A DNA stretch of 64,000 bases from DATAUD01 sp035511075 (GTDB lineage Bacteria > Verrucomicrobiota > Verrucomicrobiia > Limisphaerales > Palsa-1400): the NCBI GenBank assembly GCA_035511075.1, contig DATKFW010000058.1, positions 1-64,000 of the forward strand. Direction: 5' to 3'. Below the pieces are notes generated by a model. It made no database searches. It had not been told where the DNA came from and worked only from the letters and a program-made list of their open reading frames with translations. Numbering within the stretch: position 1 is the stretch's first letter; each line of letters opens with the position of its first letter. Shown one piece after another: positions 54,253-63,812 of this stretch. The position numbers and the translations under genes were made by a program.

Positions 54253-54461
54253 CTCATGAACCCCGTCGCCGCCCCCGTTTGGGTCATGTTTTCCTTTACT
54301 TTTGCCAACTCTGCGGCTTGATATCGGCCGAGCATGGATATTTATCAAGAATTTGAGCGCCCAAGAGCGATTGGAATTATTATCTGGCCAATTCGGCGCT
54401 TATGTGAAATGCTGTGCGGCCTTGGCGGTGGGGCATTGCGCGTTCCCTCGCCGGATCAAGA

Positions 54462-55952
54462 ATGAGACCACGTCAGCTTACAGCTTTATTGACTCTTGGC
54501 GCCGCGGTGACCATCGCCCTGTGCGTCGGGATTTCGATTGCGACGGAGAGCTATGCGCTTCTGATACTAGGCGCCACGGTGGTCGTTGTGAGCGTCTTGA
54601 TTCTCATGCCGGGGTACATTCCTTTGTTCGTGTTCGGTCTTCTGATGCCGTTTTCGCTTCCCGTGCCGTTTGTCTTGAATCTCCCGTTTTTGCTTTTGGC
54701 GCTGGGCCTTTGCGCCGTGAAGTATTGGCTTCAACACGGTCTGCAGAACAGGAAGCTCGCGAAACAGTCCGTGCACTACAGGATCCTGGATGTTCCCATC
54801 GCGGTGTTTTTTGCGTGGATTTTCGTGCGTTACTTCATGAATCCGTCCATCCCCAATTTGATGGGCTTTGGCATGAATGTCACCGGATTCCGATCCTGGC
54901 TCAGTTACGCCCTTGCATTTGGCATTCTCTTCTTCATCGGCCGCTTTGTCGCCAACCGCGCGGGGCTTGTGAAGCTCATGCGATGGCTGGGGTATGTTTC
55001 GATCTTCTTTATTCTTGTAATGGTGCCCGTGACGCTGAGCAAGAGCATCGCCTTGGGAACCCTGTTCATGCGAATGGGAATGTTCGTTGCAACATTCGAT
55101 AATGGCATGCTCCGCTTGGTTGCGCTGCCGGAGTTTGGCCTTTTTCTCCTCTCGGTGCTGCTTCTGCCCAACGTGCTGAAATTGAGACGCGCGACCTGGT
55201 TGTGTGCTGCTGCACTGGCATCGATGGCAGTTATCCTGGGCGGAAATCGCACCGGATTGGGCATGGCTTTCATCATCGTGACGGTAATCCCGCTGCTCCA
55301 GGGCAAGTTCGTGAAATTTGGCGTCATCACAGGATCGGCATTGTTGATTTCAGTGGTGGCCTTCTTCGCAGGCCCGGCGTTGAGTCAGCTTCCCCACACC
55401 GGCTTTCTTCGCCCACTTGGCCTGGTCAGCCCGGCGTTGTCGGATGTCACCGGCGGCGACTCGAATTTGGAATGGCGCGAGGTCCGATGGCAGAGAGGGC
55501 TCGAAGAGATCCGCAAGCACCCGCTCGTCGGTGTCGGTTATGGCGGGCTTGAAAATGCGCTCGAATCGGACACCCAATCCGAGGAGGAAAGCGAGGATCT
55601 GAGCGTTGCCACGGGCGGTGTTCATAATGGCTATATTGCCGGCGCCCTGGCTCTGGGAATTCCGGCCGCGCTGCTGTTCTGTTATATCATGATTTCTCGA
55701 ATCGTCATCAATGGTCTCCGCGCCTTCGCGCTCCGCAAATCAGATCCGGTGATGGCTGACGTTCACTGTTTTATTTGCGCCAATCTCCTGGCTTATTCGG
55801 CGGCATTTTTTGTCGCCGAGGACATGAACGAGCCGGTTATATGGTTCTTGTTGGGGTTGGGCATATTCGTCGGGCAACTTCGACCGGAAGCCAAAAAAGC
55901 CAGATCCGCGCCGGTCATCGTTGAACCGGCGCTGTCCCGTCAGCTTGCCTGA
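54462..55952 (+). CDS. O-antigen ligase / Wzy-polymerase-like membrane protein
   Basis: This 496-residue protein has about ten transmembrane helices. A large extracytoplasmic loop (about residues 305-385) contains HPLVGVGYGGLENAL, matching the Wzy_C pattern HxxxGxGxG. Such proteins polymerise or ligate lipid-linked glycan units. ATG 54462 with GGA upstream is the preferred start. A glycosyltransferase follows after 2 bases, suggesting a shared transcript. Confidence 0.8.
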   Translation: MRPRQLTALLTLGAAVTIALCVGISIATESYALLILGATVVVVSVLILMPGYIPLFVFGLLMPFSLPVPFVLNLPFLLLALGLCAVKYWLQHGLQNRKLAKQSVHYRILDVPIAVFFAWIFVRYFMNPSIPNLMGFGMNVTGFRSWLSYALAFGILFFIGRFVANRAGLVKLMRWLGYVSIFFILVMVPVTLSKSIALGTLFMRMGMFVATFDNGMLRLVALPEFGLFLLSVLLLPNVLKLRRATWLCAAALASMAVILGGNRTGLGMAFIIVTVIPLLQGKFVKFGVITGSALLISVVAFFAGPALSQLPHTGFLRPLGLVSPALSDVTGGDSNLEWREVRWQRGLEEIRKHPLVGVGYGGLENALESDTQSEEESEDLSVATGGVHNGYIAGALALGIPAALLFCYIMISRIVINGLRAFALRKSDPVMADVHCFICANLLAYSAAFFVAEDMNEPVIWFLLGLGIFVGQLRPEAKKARSAPVIVEPALSRQLA

Positions 55953-55954
55953 AA

Positions 55955-57076
55955 ATGAAAGCCGTGGCGGAAGACAGGAAGTCTTCATCCCCCAAACCCG
56001 TGGTCCTGCATCTGGTTGGAGGAGACAATACGCAGGGAGGAATGCTCACCTATGTGCGGCAGCTCGCTCGTGAGGACTTGCCGGGTTTTGAGCAACGCGT
56101 TTGGAAATACCGGGGTTATACGCCCGAAAACGAGAGATTTCTGTGTCTGGGCAAAGCAAAGGTGCTTGATGTCAGTATCCTTGGCGACCTCGGAGGCGCC
56201 TCGCTTGATTTTCTGCCGCTTTACCATTGGCTGCGCAAGAATCGCAATGCAGTCCTTTATGCTCATAACCGTCCCAACGCCATTCTCGGCGCCGTGATGC
56301 GCCACATCTTTGGCGTGCCGGTGTTGGTCCATGTGCATACGCTGGGGCGCAAGAAGGCTCTCAACCGACTTCTTTGGCGGATGGCACAAGCGACGGTTAT
56401 CTTTAATTCGACCCTAAGCTGCCGTCATTTCGACCAGGCAATTGAAACGGCGCACGTTCACATGCCGACAATTCGATGGCCGGATCGCCCAGATCCCGGC
56501 GGAGGGCGGCTTGTGGCTTGCAGCGCGATTCAACAGGTAAAAAATATAGACCTGATCATCGACGCGTTCAATGCGGCGGGCGAGGCCGCGCCACGGACCT
56601 TGCATATTTACGGGCTTTCAGCCGATCCGTTCGAGCCGGCTTACCAACAGCGAATCATCGAGATGGCCAGACAAAATCCGCGGATTTTTCTGCACGATTG
56701 GGACGAGCGATGGACGGATCATCTTGGGCACGACGACATTTTCATCCATGCCCGATTCGAGGAACCGTTTGGGATTGTGATGCTCGAAGCTTTCGCGAAG
56801 GGCTGCCGCATGGTGGTCCCGAGTGATACTTTTCTGAATGACCTGTCCCACGAGGGTGTTTTTTTTGCGGATTTGACGGTCGAAAGCCTGGCGAAAAACC
56901 TGGGCCGCGCCAATGCTTATGCTCCACCGACAAGTTTGTGGGAGTCCCGGCGCGTTTTTCAGAAGCAGTTTTCCATCGAGTCAACCTGCGAGCGGCTTCA
57001 CGCAGTTCTTTGCGCAGTGATCAATGACAACCGGCGTTTTACGGGTGCAATGGAGCTTTCCCAAAAAACCCTTTAA
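55955..57076 (+). CDS. GT4/GT1-type glycosyltransferase
   Basis: This 373-residue GT-B protein has an N-terminal half with VLHLVGGDNTQGGMLTYVRQ. The C-terminal half has IFIHARFEEPFGIVMLEAFAKG, whose E...E motif binds the nucleotide sugar. It sits 2 bases after the O-antigen-ligase-like gene. Its last 38 bases overlap the convergent GT2 gene. Confidence 0.8.
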   Translation: MKAVAEDRKSSSPKPVVLHLVGGDNTQGGMLTYVRQLAREDLPGFEQRVWKYRGYTPENERFLCLGKAKVLDVSILGDLGGASLDFLPLYHWLRKNRNAVLYAHNRPNAILGAVMRHIFGVPVLVHVHTLGRKKALNRLLWRMAQATVIFNSTLSCRHFDQAIETAHVHMPTIRWPDRPDPGGGRLVACSAIQQVKNIDLIIDAFNAAGEAAPRTLHIYGLSADPFEPAYQQRIIEMARQNPRIFLHDWDERWTDHLGHDDIFIHARFEEPFGIVMLEAFAKGCRMVVPSDTFLNDLSHEGVFFADLTVESLAKNLGRANAYAPPTSLWESRRVFQKQFSIESTCERLHAVLCAVINDNRRFTGAMELSQKTL

Positions 57077-57842
57077 TGCGCCGGACCAGCCGGCGCAGCC
57101 AGGGAATCTTTCTCATCCAATCCGTGTAAATGTAAAAAAGAACCCTGAATTCCCCCCGGGAAAGGCGCGGTTGATGGTAACGCCGGCGCAGCACCAGAAA
57201 ATCCTCAAACTGCTTCTTCACGTGGAGGTCTGTGATGGAACCTTTTCGGCGGCGATAATAGGTCAACACATGAGGGATTGGAACGCATCGATAATGGCGC
57301 ATGGCCCGGACCAGCCATTCGTAATCCATGGTATAACGATTACCCGTGTCCAGCAAACCGGTCTTCTGATAGACTTCCCGATGGACAAAGGTCGCGGCCT
57401 GGTTCATGGCCGTTCTGGTGCCGAGCAAGTCCTTTAGATTGTAGTCCCACCCGGGAACAATTTGCTCCAGTGTTCCGTCGTAGCGCAGAGTGGCTTGATT
57501 CCCGCAGAAAACTCGAATGGTCGAGTGCTGGCGCGCGTACACCAAAAAGATCTTCAGGGCATTGTCCGCAAGCATATCGTCGGCATTGAGCCAGATGATC
57601 CAATCGCCGGTGGCGCGCCGGATGCCTTTGTTAACGGCATCGGCAAGGCCCTCATCAGGCTCGGAAGTCCATTTTATGTCTTGCTCCCCTTTCAAGAGTT
57701 CCAACGTGCCGTCAGTTGAGCCGCCGTCAATCACCCAATGCTCCAATTGATCCGGTCCGAAGCGTTGCTTTCGCACCGACAGGATGTTGGTCGAAATATA
57801 GTCTTTGCAATTCAGAGACGGTGTAATGACAGAAAACAACAT
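57039..57842 (-). CDS. GT2 glycosyltransferase
   Basis: This 267-residue GT-A protein has FSVITPSLNCKDYISTNILS, WVIDGGSTDGTLELL and WIIWLNADDML with the DD metal-site residues. It resembles WcaA/SpsA-type transferases. Its start codon shares a base with the stop of the upstream GT4 gene, so they are translationally coupled. Its 3' end overlaps the convergent GT gene by 38 bases. Confidence 0.8.
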   Translation of the reverse strand: MLFSVITPSLNCKDYISTNILSVRKQRFGPDQLEHWVIDGGSTDGTLELLKGEQDIKWTSEPDEGLADAVNKGIRRATGDWIIWLNADDMLADNALKIFLVYARQHSTIRVFCGNQATLRYDGTLEQIVPGWDYNLKDLLGTRTAMNQAATFVHREVYQKTGLLDTGNRYTMDYEWLVRAMRHYRCVPIPHVLTYYRRRKGSITDLHVKKQFEDFLVLRRRYHQPRLSRGEFRVLFYIYTDWMRKIPWLRRLVRRIKGFFGKAPLHP

Positions 57843-58996
57843 TAGGATGGCCTTGGTTCCAAAGACAGATGCTCTTTAATCAAATTTGACACCGTCCCTC
57901 CCCACGCATCCCAATTGAGGCGACTCTCGTATTCTGCCCGCGAGCTTCTGACAAGAGCACGGTAGGATGCCTCGTCGCCAAAGACCCCCATGATGGCGTT
58001 CGCATATTCTCCGGGACCAGCCGTCAATGGAAGCAAAAGGCCATTGATCCGGTGGCGTACGGCTCCGCTCACACCGCCGGTGTCTGTTGTCACGGATGGC
58101 AGACCGAACGCGCTGGCTTCGCAGAAGACAATGCCGTAAAATTCCGCGCGGGTAGGCAGTAACAAAAACTCGGAATTGAGCAGCAGCCACTCAATGCGCT
58201 CCCGATCCCGGGGAATGTTCTTGTTTAAGAAACCGGTCACCACCAGGTCAGGATCGGAGATTCTGGCCGGGGGCGTACAGCCACAGACGGTCAATTTAGC
58301 TTTGACGCCTCTCTTCTTTAATTCCAGTAACGTCTGAAACGCCAGATCGCCGCCTTTGCGGTCCCATTGCACGCCTAAAAACAAGAGGCGGCAAACTTCT
58401 GACCGTTCCCTATTGAGCGCCATTTGAGCCGGGGGCGCGGCCTCCAGATTTGCACCCCAGGGAATGACCCGCACTTTGGAACTCGCCGCGCCAAATTCGT
58501 TAATCGCGGACTGTGCGGCAAATTCCGAAGGATACAGTAGAAAAGAAGATTTTTGAATCGCTTGCCGCTCCACGAACCGGCCGTGCCGCTTGGAAATATC
58601 CAGCAGGTCCCGGCATTCGGGATAATAGTCCACAGCGTTCGCGAAAGTTGCGTCCGCCAGGTAAATAATCGGCACATTTGTTTGAACATGCGCCATCTCA
58701 GTGGATGCCGACGACGCGTAAATCAGGTCGTAATCAGCCCCTCGAAGTTTCTCCGTAAAGATCTTCCCATACTTTCTGGATAGCCACGGGTTATGGGTGA
58801 AATCGTAGCCCTTTCCAGTCAGTGCCCTTATAAGGCGCGCTGTGACTCGCAGCATCGATCTGCGCTTCAAATTGACCGGCCCCAACGAATAAACAGTCCC
58901 ACAATGCCTCTCCAAAGCTCGCATCGTGTAGTAGTGAATGCCCGACCACGAGCACCTGTCATGCGGATTCTCCGAGGTTAAGAATGCGATTCTCAT
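57842..58996 (-). CDS. GT4-type glycosyltransferase
   Basis: This 384-residue GT-B protein starts MRIAFLTSENPHDRCSWSG. A C-terminal LPTRAEFYGIVFCEASAFGL binds the nucleotide-sugar donor, and TTDTGGVSGAVR follows. The stop overlaps the start of the following GT2 gene by one base. Confidence 0.8.
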   Translation of the reverse strand: MRIAFLTSENPHDRCSWSGIHYYTMRALERHCGTVYSLGPVNLKRRSMLRVTARLIRALTGKGYDFTHNPWLSRKYGKIFTEKLRGADYDLIYASSASTEMAHVQTNVPIIYLADATFANAVDYYPECRDLLDISKRHGRFVERQAIQKSSFLLYPSEFAAQSAINEFGAASSKVRVIPWGANLEAAPPAQMALNRERSEVCRLLFLGVQWDRKGGDLAFQTLLELKKRGVKAKLTVCGCTPPARISDPDLVVTGFLNKNIPRDRERIEWLLLNSEFLLLPTRAEFYGIVFCEASAFGLPSVTTDTGGVSGAVRHRINGLLLPLTAGPGEYANAIMGVFGDEASYRALVRSSRAEYESRLNWDAWGGTVSNLIKEHLSLEPRPS

Positions 58997-59170
58997 TGTT
59001 CGGAGGAGCTCAGGGCTGATTCCGAACTGGTTTTGGTTTCAAATACGCCATACGCAATGGAAAGATTTTCTCTGCGGAATCGAAAGAACCCGCTTGCAAC
59101 TCGCCAATAAAGGCTGGCGAGCACTTTGAAAATATTCCTGTGTACGCGTATCGCAAGGGTTGAAGAGGGA

Positions 59171-59950
59171 TTATCCGACTTTGGAATACACGGCGTCGGC
59201 CCAAAGAGGGCGATTGCTGCCAAAATACGGCTCGGATACGCCGTATAATTGAAAACCGCTGGCGGCAAGAAAACGGTGAACATCGTCAAAACTCGCCGCC
59301 CCTTCGTAATGCGGCGTGTAATTAATTTCCACTTGGACTGCTCTGGTTCGCTTTAACGTCGCTTCAGCCCCGCGCAGAGCCGATACTTCAAATCCTTGAA
59401 CATCCAACTTTAAGAGACCCACCGGTTTGTTTGCCGGCACGATGTCGTCAATGCGAACCAAAGGAACCTTTAACATTTGGCGTGTGTCGAAAACCCCGGG
59501 GTGATAGGAGCCGGCAATTTCAGGCAAAGGCGAGAGAACACTGCTCATTTTGCTGTCGTCTGCAAAATGAATCTCGATTTCGCCGCCAGCTTCTCCCGCG
59601 GCTGCTTTGATCAGAAGATTATTTCGGTTGCTCGCCAGCACTGAGGCCAACTGCGAATGACACGATGGAAGAGGCTCTATCGCGACGATCTGTCGCGGTG
59701 AAATGAGCTTCAATACCGCCGCCACATAAGCGCCCACATTGGCCCCTACATCCACTAAGATCCAATCGTGCGGAGCCTGCCGCAGTTCGCGTGGCCACAA
59801 CTCGAATCGACAATCTCGCGCCGCCTCATCCAGTTCCGAAGAAAAAGAGCGGCCGCCCGAAATCTCATCGCGCCGCATGCGGTAACGCCGACGATGAAGT
59901 TCAATCAGTCCGAAAGGGGTAAAACAACGCACTGCAGCTTTTAAATTCAT
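59171..59950 (-). CDS. FkbM-family methyltransferase
   Basis: This 259-residue protein has the FkbM signature: DWILVDVGANVGAYVAAVLK, IVAIEPLPSCHSQLASV and GLLKLDVQGFEVSALRGAE. Family members methylate sugar or other hydroxyls. ATG 59950 with GGAAG 7 bases upstream is preferred to ATG 60037. It lies in the glycan cluster and probably modifies a sugar residue of the polymer. Confidence 0.8.
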   Translation of the reverse strand: MNLKAAVRCFTPFGLIELHRRRYRMRRDEISGGRSFSSELDEAARDCRFELWPRELRQAPHDWILVDVGANVGAYVAAVLKLISPRQIVAIEPLPSCHSQLASVLASNRNNLLIKAAAGEAGGEIEIHFADDSKMSSVLSPLPEIAGSYHPGVFDTRQMLKVPLVRIDDIVPANKPVGLLKLDVQGFEVSALRGAEATLKRTRAVQVEINYTPHYEGAASFDDVHRFLAASGFQLYGVSEPYFGSNRPLWADAVYSKVG

Positions 59951-60076
59951 CGTGACTTCCAGAAAACTACAAAGTCCGAACCGGTGGAACAACAAGATAA
60001 TGTCGCCGGGCACCCGCAATATTTGATCGGATGCCATCCATTTTGTCTCGATGCTATTAAAGGTTGCGGTTTTGCG

Positions 60077-61096
60077 TCATTTGGAGTTTAGCGCGTGGTT
60101 ATAGATCGTTTGCAACTGCCGGGCCACGCTTCCCCATGTGTAATCAGGCGAGAGTTCAGTGGCTTGTCCACTTTCCCAAACCTGTTTCAATGCATCGGCA
60201 ACAGTTTCCAGGTCGCTTGAGCGCGCCTGGGGAAGTTCCCGAAACAACTTGTCCTCGGCGTAAGCCGCTTTGAGCAATAGGACCGGTTTCCGCGCGGCCA
60301 TCGCCTGCATCACGCTCAACGGCTGGGTTTCCTCGCTGCTGACCAAGGCAAACATCCGGCAGGCGGCGTGGGCCGACTGAAGCAATGGGTCTTCATTCCG
60401 CAGGTGTTGCAGCCATCGGCCGCCAACGGGCTCGTTTTCCCGCATCGCTTCTCCCACCTGCCGAGCATAGTCCGACTGCCCAGGCAGGACCGGGCCGAGC
60501 AGCACCAGCGGCAGTTTCAGGCGATTGCATGCCTGGGCAAGGAGGAGCTGGTTTTTCCGCTGCTGCACTGCTCCCACGCACAGAACAAACCGCCGGTCTC
60601 CATAAGCCTCGCGCCATGCGTCCGCTGTGCATTTGAAAAAAGCGTCCGGCACACCATTGGAAATCACAGAGATTTTTCGCCTATCCACACGGAACATCAC
60701 GCGAATCACTTCAGCGTCCGCCTCGGTTATCGTCACACAGGAAGCCGCGCCGGCTACCGCTCGGTCGCTCTCGTTTCCGCCCCGGATTACGGAGCCAATC
60801 CGCCATCGCGCTGCCCGAAGTCGCAGTTGAAATGGATTGCGCAAGCCGCCCAGCACGAGTGTAACGACATACGGGCGGCCCGCTTCACGCACCAATTCGG
60901 CGATTTTATTAAGGTGAGGCGGCAATGAAATGAAGTGATAGAGGTCACAAGGAGTATCCGTTTTCGACCAGTCAAAAAGCTCCGCCGTCATCCCCCCGCC
61001 GAGGGCGGACAGTGCTTTCCATGTTTCCACCGCCTGAACTTGCAGCCCGCCCGTCATCAGGCTCATCGGGTATTCCGGAACGATACAAACGCGCAT
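60077..61096 (-). CDS. GT4-type glycosyltransferase
   Basis: This 339-residue GT-B protein starts at ATG 61096 (MRVCIVPEYPMSLMTGGLQ), where the glycine-rich loop begins. The later ISNGVPDAFF, FVLCVGAVQQRKNQ and LVSSEETQPLSVMQAMAA segments are typical of GT4. It follows the methyltransferase gene by 27 bases. Confidence 0.8.
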   Translation of the reverse strand: MRVCIVPEYPMSLMTGGLQVQAVETWKALSALGGGMTAELFDWSKTDTPCDLYHFISLPPHLNKIAELVREAGRPYVVTLVLGGLRNPFQLRLRAARWRIGSVIRGGNESDRAVAGAASCVTITEADAEVIRVMFRVDRRKISVISNGVPDAFFKCTADAWREAYGDRRFVLCVGAVQQRKNQLLLAQACNRLKLPLVLLGPVLPGQSDYARQVGEAMRENEPVGGRWLQHLRNEDPLLQSAHAACRMFALVSSEETQPLSVMQAMAARKPVLLLKAAYAEDKLFRELPQARSSDLETVADALKQVWESGQATELSPDYTWGSVARQLQTIYNHALNSK

Positions 61097-61123
61097 ACAA
61101 TAACTACACTCCAATTGCTTCGG

Positions 61124-61786
61124 TTATTTCGCCGGTGGACCGGGAAGCCGAGCCTTAAAAATAAGTCCATCGCTGGCGTGAGGACAGAGCAGCCGCGATA
61201 TGTCATCGAGGAACACCATTTTTCGGAGGCACAGGCGCCGAATTTCCCTTCCGATGGGGTAGTGTTTGAAGTCGATTACCTCCAAGCCGCACCGAGTGAT
61301 GAGCTTTCTGAGCACGACGGGCGAATAATAGTAATTGTGGTCAGGATGAACATCCTCCCGCCGCAAGACATAATAAACGAAACGGAAGAAGCAATATGCA
61401 TTGACCGTAGTGATAATAAGATCTGTGGAAGGAGTCATCAATTTCTGGACGCCGCGCAAGAACAACCCCGGGTTCTCCAGATGTTCAATGATCTCGCCAG
61501 CAACGATCACATCGAACTTGTCCTGGCAAACTGCCGGATTGGAAAATACCTCAACGTTATCGACGTACGTTTCCGAGAACCCCAATTTCCGAAAAGCCTC
61601 CACGCCGGCCGGATCCGCATCCACCCCCATGAGAAAAGAGGCAACTTCATTAATCTTCGGATGCAGGAGAATGCCAACTTTGATTCGCTCCTCTGTCCAC
61701 GGCCAGTCAGTGCAACCCAAGTGCAAGACTCGTTTGCCTCGACACTCGTTGACAATGTAAGTGACGCGATCGGTTAAATTTCGCAT
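61124..61786 (-). CDS. Class I SAM-dependent methyltransferase
   Basis: This 220-residue protein has GKRVLHLGCTDWPW as motif I, with an Asp in FLMGVDADPAGVEAF and the FDVIVAGEIIEHLENPGLFL motif. This is the Methyltransf_11/23 pattern for small-molecule or sugar methylation. It is in the same orientation as the neighbouring GT genes and probably belongs to one transcript. Confidence 0.75.
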   Translation of the reverse strand: MRNLTDRVTYIVNECRGKRVLHLGCTDWPWTEERIKVGILLHPKINEVASFLMGVDADPAGVEAFRKLGFSETYVDNVEVFSNPAVCQDKFDVIVAGEIIEHLENPGLFLRGVQKLMTPSTDLIITTVNAYCFFRFVYYVLRREDVHPDHNYYYSPVVLRKLITRCGLEVIDFKHYPIGREIRRLCLRKMVFLDDISRLLCPHASDGLIFKARLPGPPAK

Positions 61787-61863
61787 ATTTGACTGTTCAA
61801 TTGGTCCGCTCTCTCAGATGCACCCGCTCGACAATTCTAAACATGTGACGTGGAAAACATGGG

Positions 61864-63090
61864 TCACAGACGCTCGTGACGCTCTGTCGTCGCGGCGCTC
61901 ACGCTTTCCGCCATCCGCCCCGCAATCGCCTCGCGCGAATGATAGCGATTCAACACCGCTTGATATTTGGCAATAAGACCCGACGAGTCCACTTGCTCGA
62001 TCGTTCGAAACGCCGCTTTGAGTTCCGGTCGCGATTGAACGCATACGGGCAGCCCATTGGCAAGAAAATACCTCGGCAGCGTTGCATAGGGTGGTCCATA
62101 CACCAGCAGCGGCCGCCCTGACGTCATGCATTCGGACAACCGGCTGGGAAAAGACGTGCCGACCATGACTCGAACCGATTCCTTGAAACTGTAGGGCAAA
62201 AAGACGGCCCATGAGTCTCTCATTATTCTCCGGCATTCGTCGGTGCTCCGTCGATAAAGCAATTCCCAATTCTTCATGCCGCTCAATTGCCGCGCCACGA
62301 AATCAGGCTCGGCGTAGCTCATTATCAGAAGCTTTATTTTAGACGGATTCCCCTCGTCATTCCATTCTGTCACAACCCCCAGGAAATCTCGCAACGCGCC
62401 GACGTAGAGGTCATTGACCGCCCCGAAGAATACGATTTCGCGAATATCCGGGCTTCGCGGCACGAACGGTTGATAAACCACCTTCTCCTCACGAAAAGGT
62501 ATGGGCAGCCATAGCGCGTGGATGCCGTACTTGGCCCGCAAATGATCCGCAAAGCCAGGACTGATGACGAACACTCGATTCGCCCGGCGCAAAACCCGCG
62601 GTTCCAGCCATCGCGCGAAACGAGCCAGAAATGACTGCCCGTTCAAACGACACGACTCCTCGAGATCATCCACCAGGTAAACGTCCAGTGGCAAACCCGT
62701 TCGCCTTGCCATGATCTTCACCGTAAGAAGGAACCAGGCGTTCCCGCCAAAGAAAGCAAACATGCGCTCCGCGGATGTGGCCTTGATGGCTTTGGCGACC
62801 CGCCGCGAGGCCAGCCAGAAGAGTCCAAGTTCCACCAGGGATTTCAGCCGTCCGAAATGCGCCGCCCAGTGAAATCGAGACAAATCGGGGTAGAAAACAA
62901 CCGGTGCAGGACTCGCCTCCGAAATCCAGGAAAGCTCAACTTGCGGCAATAACCGATGTGTCACCACCAGCCTCACCCTGGCCTTCATCGCCCGCAGCCA
63001 GTTTGAGGCCAGCACACTGCAGCCGTGTCCCCCTTCGTTCAATGGCGGCCCATCCGTGAGTAAAACGTACGCTGCGTCTCGCTCAATCAT
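61864..63090 (-). CDS. GT-B glycosyltransferase
   Basis: This 408-residue protein starts at ATG 63090 (MIERDAAYVLLTDGPPLNEGG), which overlaps the upstream methyltransferase stop by four bases (ATGA); a longer frame before that is rejected. The C-terminal part has IVFFGAVNDLYVG and FPSRLSECMTSGRPLLVYGP, a GT4-like donor site, although the usual E...E motif is less clear. It is probably a glycosyltransferase of the cluster. Confidence 0.7.
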   Translation of the reverse strand: MIERDAAYVLLTDGPPLNEGGHGCSVLASNWLRAMKARVRLVVTHRLLPQVELSWISEASPAPVVFYPDLSRFHWAAHFGRLKSLVELGLFWLASRRVAKAIKATSAERMFAFFGGNAWFLLTVKIMARRTGLPLDVYLVDDLEESCRLNGQSFLARFARWLEPRVLRRANRVFVISPGFADHLRAKYGIHALWLPIPFREEKVVYQPFVPRSPDIREIVFFGAVNDLYVGALRDFLGVVTEWNDEGNPSKIKLLIMSYAEPDFVARQLSGMKNWELLYRRSTDECRRIMRDSWAVFLPYSFKESVRVMVGTSFPSRLSECMTSGRPLLVYGPPYATLPRYFLANGLPVCVQSRPELKAAFRTIEQVDSSGLIAKYQAVLNRYHSREAIAGRMAESVSAATTERHERL

Positions 63091-63812
63091 GCGGTTTTCC
63101 ACGCCGCGACGTAAATTGAAGGATTCAAATACCGGATGTCCTCCCGCGTGGCAGACCGGATCACCGCACGCAGCAAGGCCTGCGAACATTTCATCAGCGG
63201 CACCTTGAGCCACCGGTGCCTTTGAAGCGACGCCACGCTCTCGTCGGCAAATTCCACCCGCTGAAACCCCGCCATCTTTAGCAACGCCTCCGTCGCGATT
63301 GTTGTGTAGGCCCAATAGTGAGTGATGTCGTTGAAAAGGTTGCGGCCCACCAGCGGACTATCGCCATTCGGTGCGCGCATAATCAAACAGCCGTTCCTCT
63401 TTAAAGTTCGACAGCTTTCGAAAAAAAACTCCACCAGGACGTCTTTCGGCAAATGCTCGATGAAATCAATCGCGATGACACGATCCCACCGTTCCGCGCC
63501 CTGGCCTTTGAGGTCCTCCAACGAATCGCCCAACACAACCGGGAGTCCGCCGGCCTGCGCCAGTTCAATCTGGCTCTGTGCGGAGTCGCTTCCGGCCAGC
63601 CGGGTGTAACCGAGCCTCTGCAAATGCCGCAGCATAATCCCAGGACCGCAGGCCACTTCGTATATTTCCGCCTGGCGGTCCGCGGGAAGCCATCGCGTCA
63701 GCAACCGGGCATACGTCAAACCGACCAAATCGGTCAACTTTTCCACCGCTTCCACCGAAGTCAACCCGCGAGCTGTCGCCTGGTACCGATAATAGGATTC
63801 AATAGCATTCAC
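63087..63812 (-). CDS. Class I SAM-dependent methyltransferase
   Basis: This 241-residue protein starts at GTG 63812, which overlaps the stop of the upstream flippase-like gene by four bases. The AEIYEVACGPGIMLRHLQRL motif I and DRVIAIDFIEHLPKDVLVEF motif give a Methyltransf_11/23 core. Its end overlaps the next GT gene. It is probably involved in methylation of glycan residues. Confidence 0.75.
   Translation of the reverse strand: MNAIESYYRYQATARGLTSVEAVEKLTDLVGLTYARLLTRWLPADRQAEIYEVACGPGIMLRHLQRLGYTRLAGSDSAQSQIELAQAGGLPVVLGDSLEDLKGQGAERWDRVIAIDFIEHLPKDVLVEFFFESCRTLKRNGCLIMRAPNGDSPLVGRNLFNDITHYWAYTTIATEALLKMAGFQRVEFADESVASLQRHRWLKVPLMKCSQALLRAVIRSATREDIRYLNPSIYVAAWKTA

Noticed and set aside
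63091..63315. 75-codon N-terminal extension of the glycosyltransferase
   Set aside because: It overlaps the methyltransferase gene; the internal ATG at 63090 gives the usual four-base coupling and a better family start.
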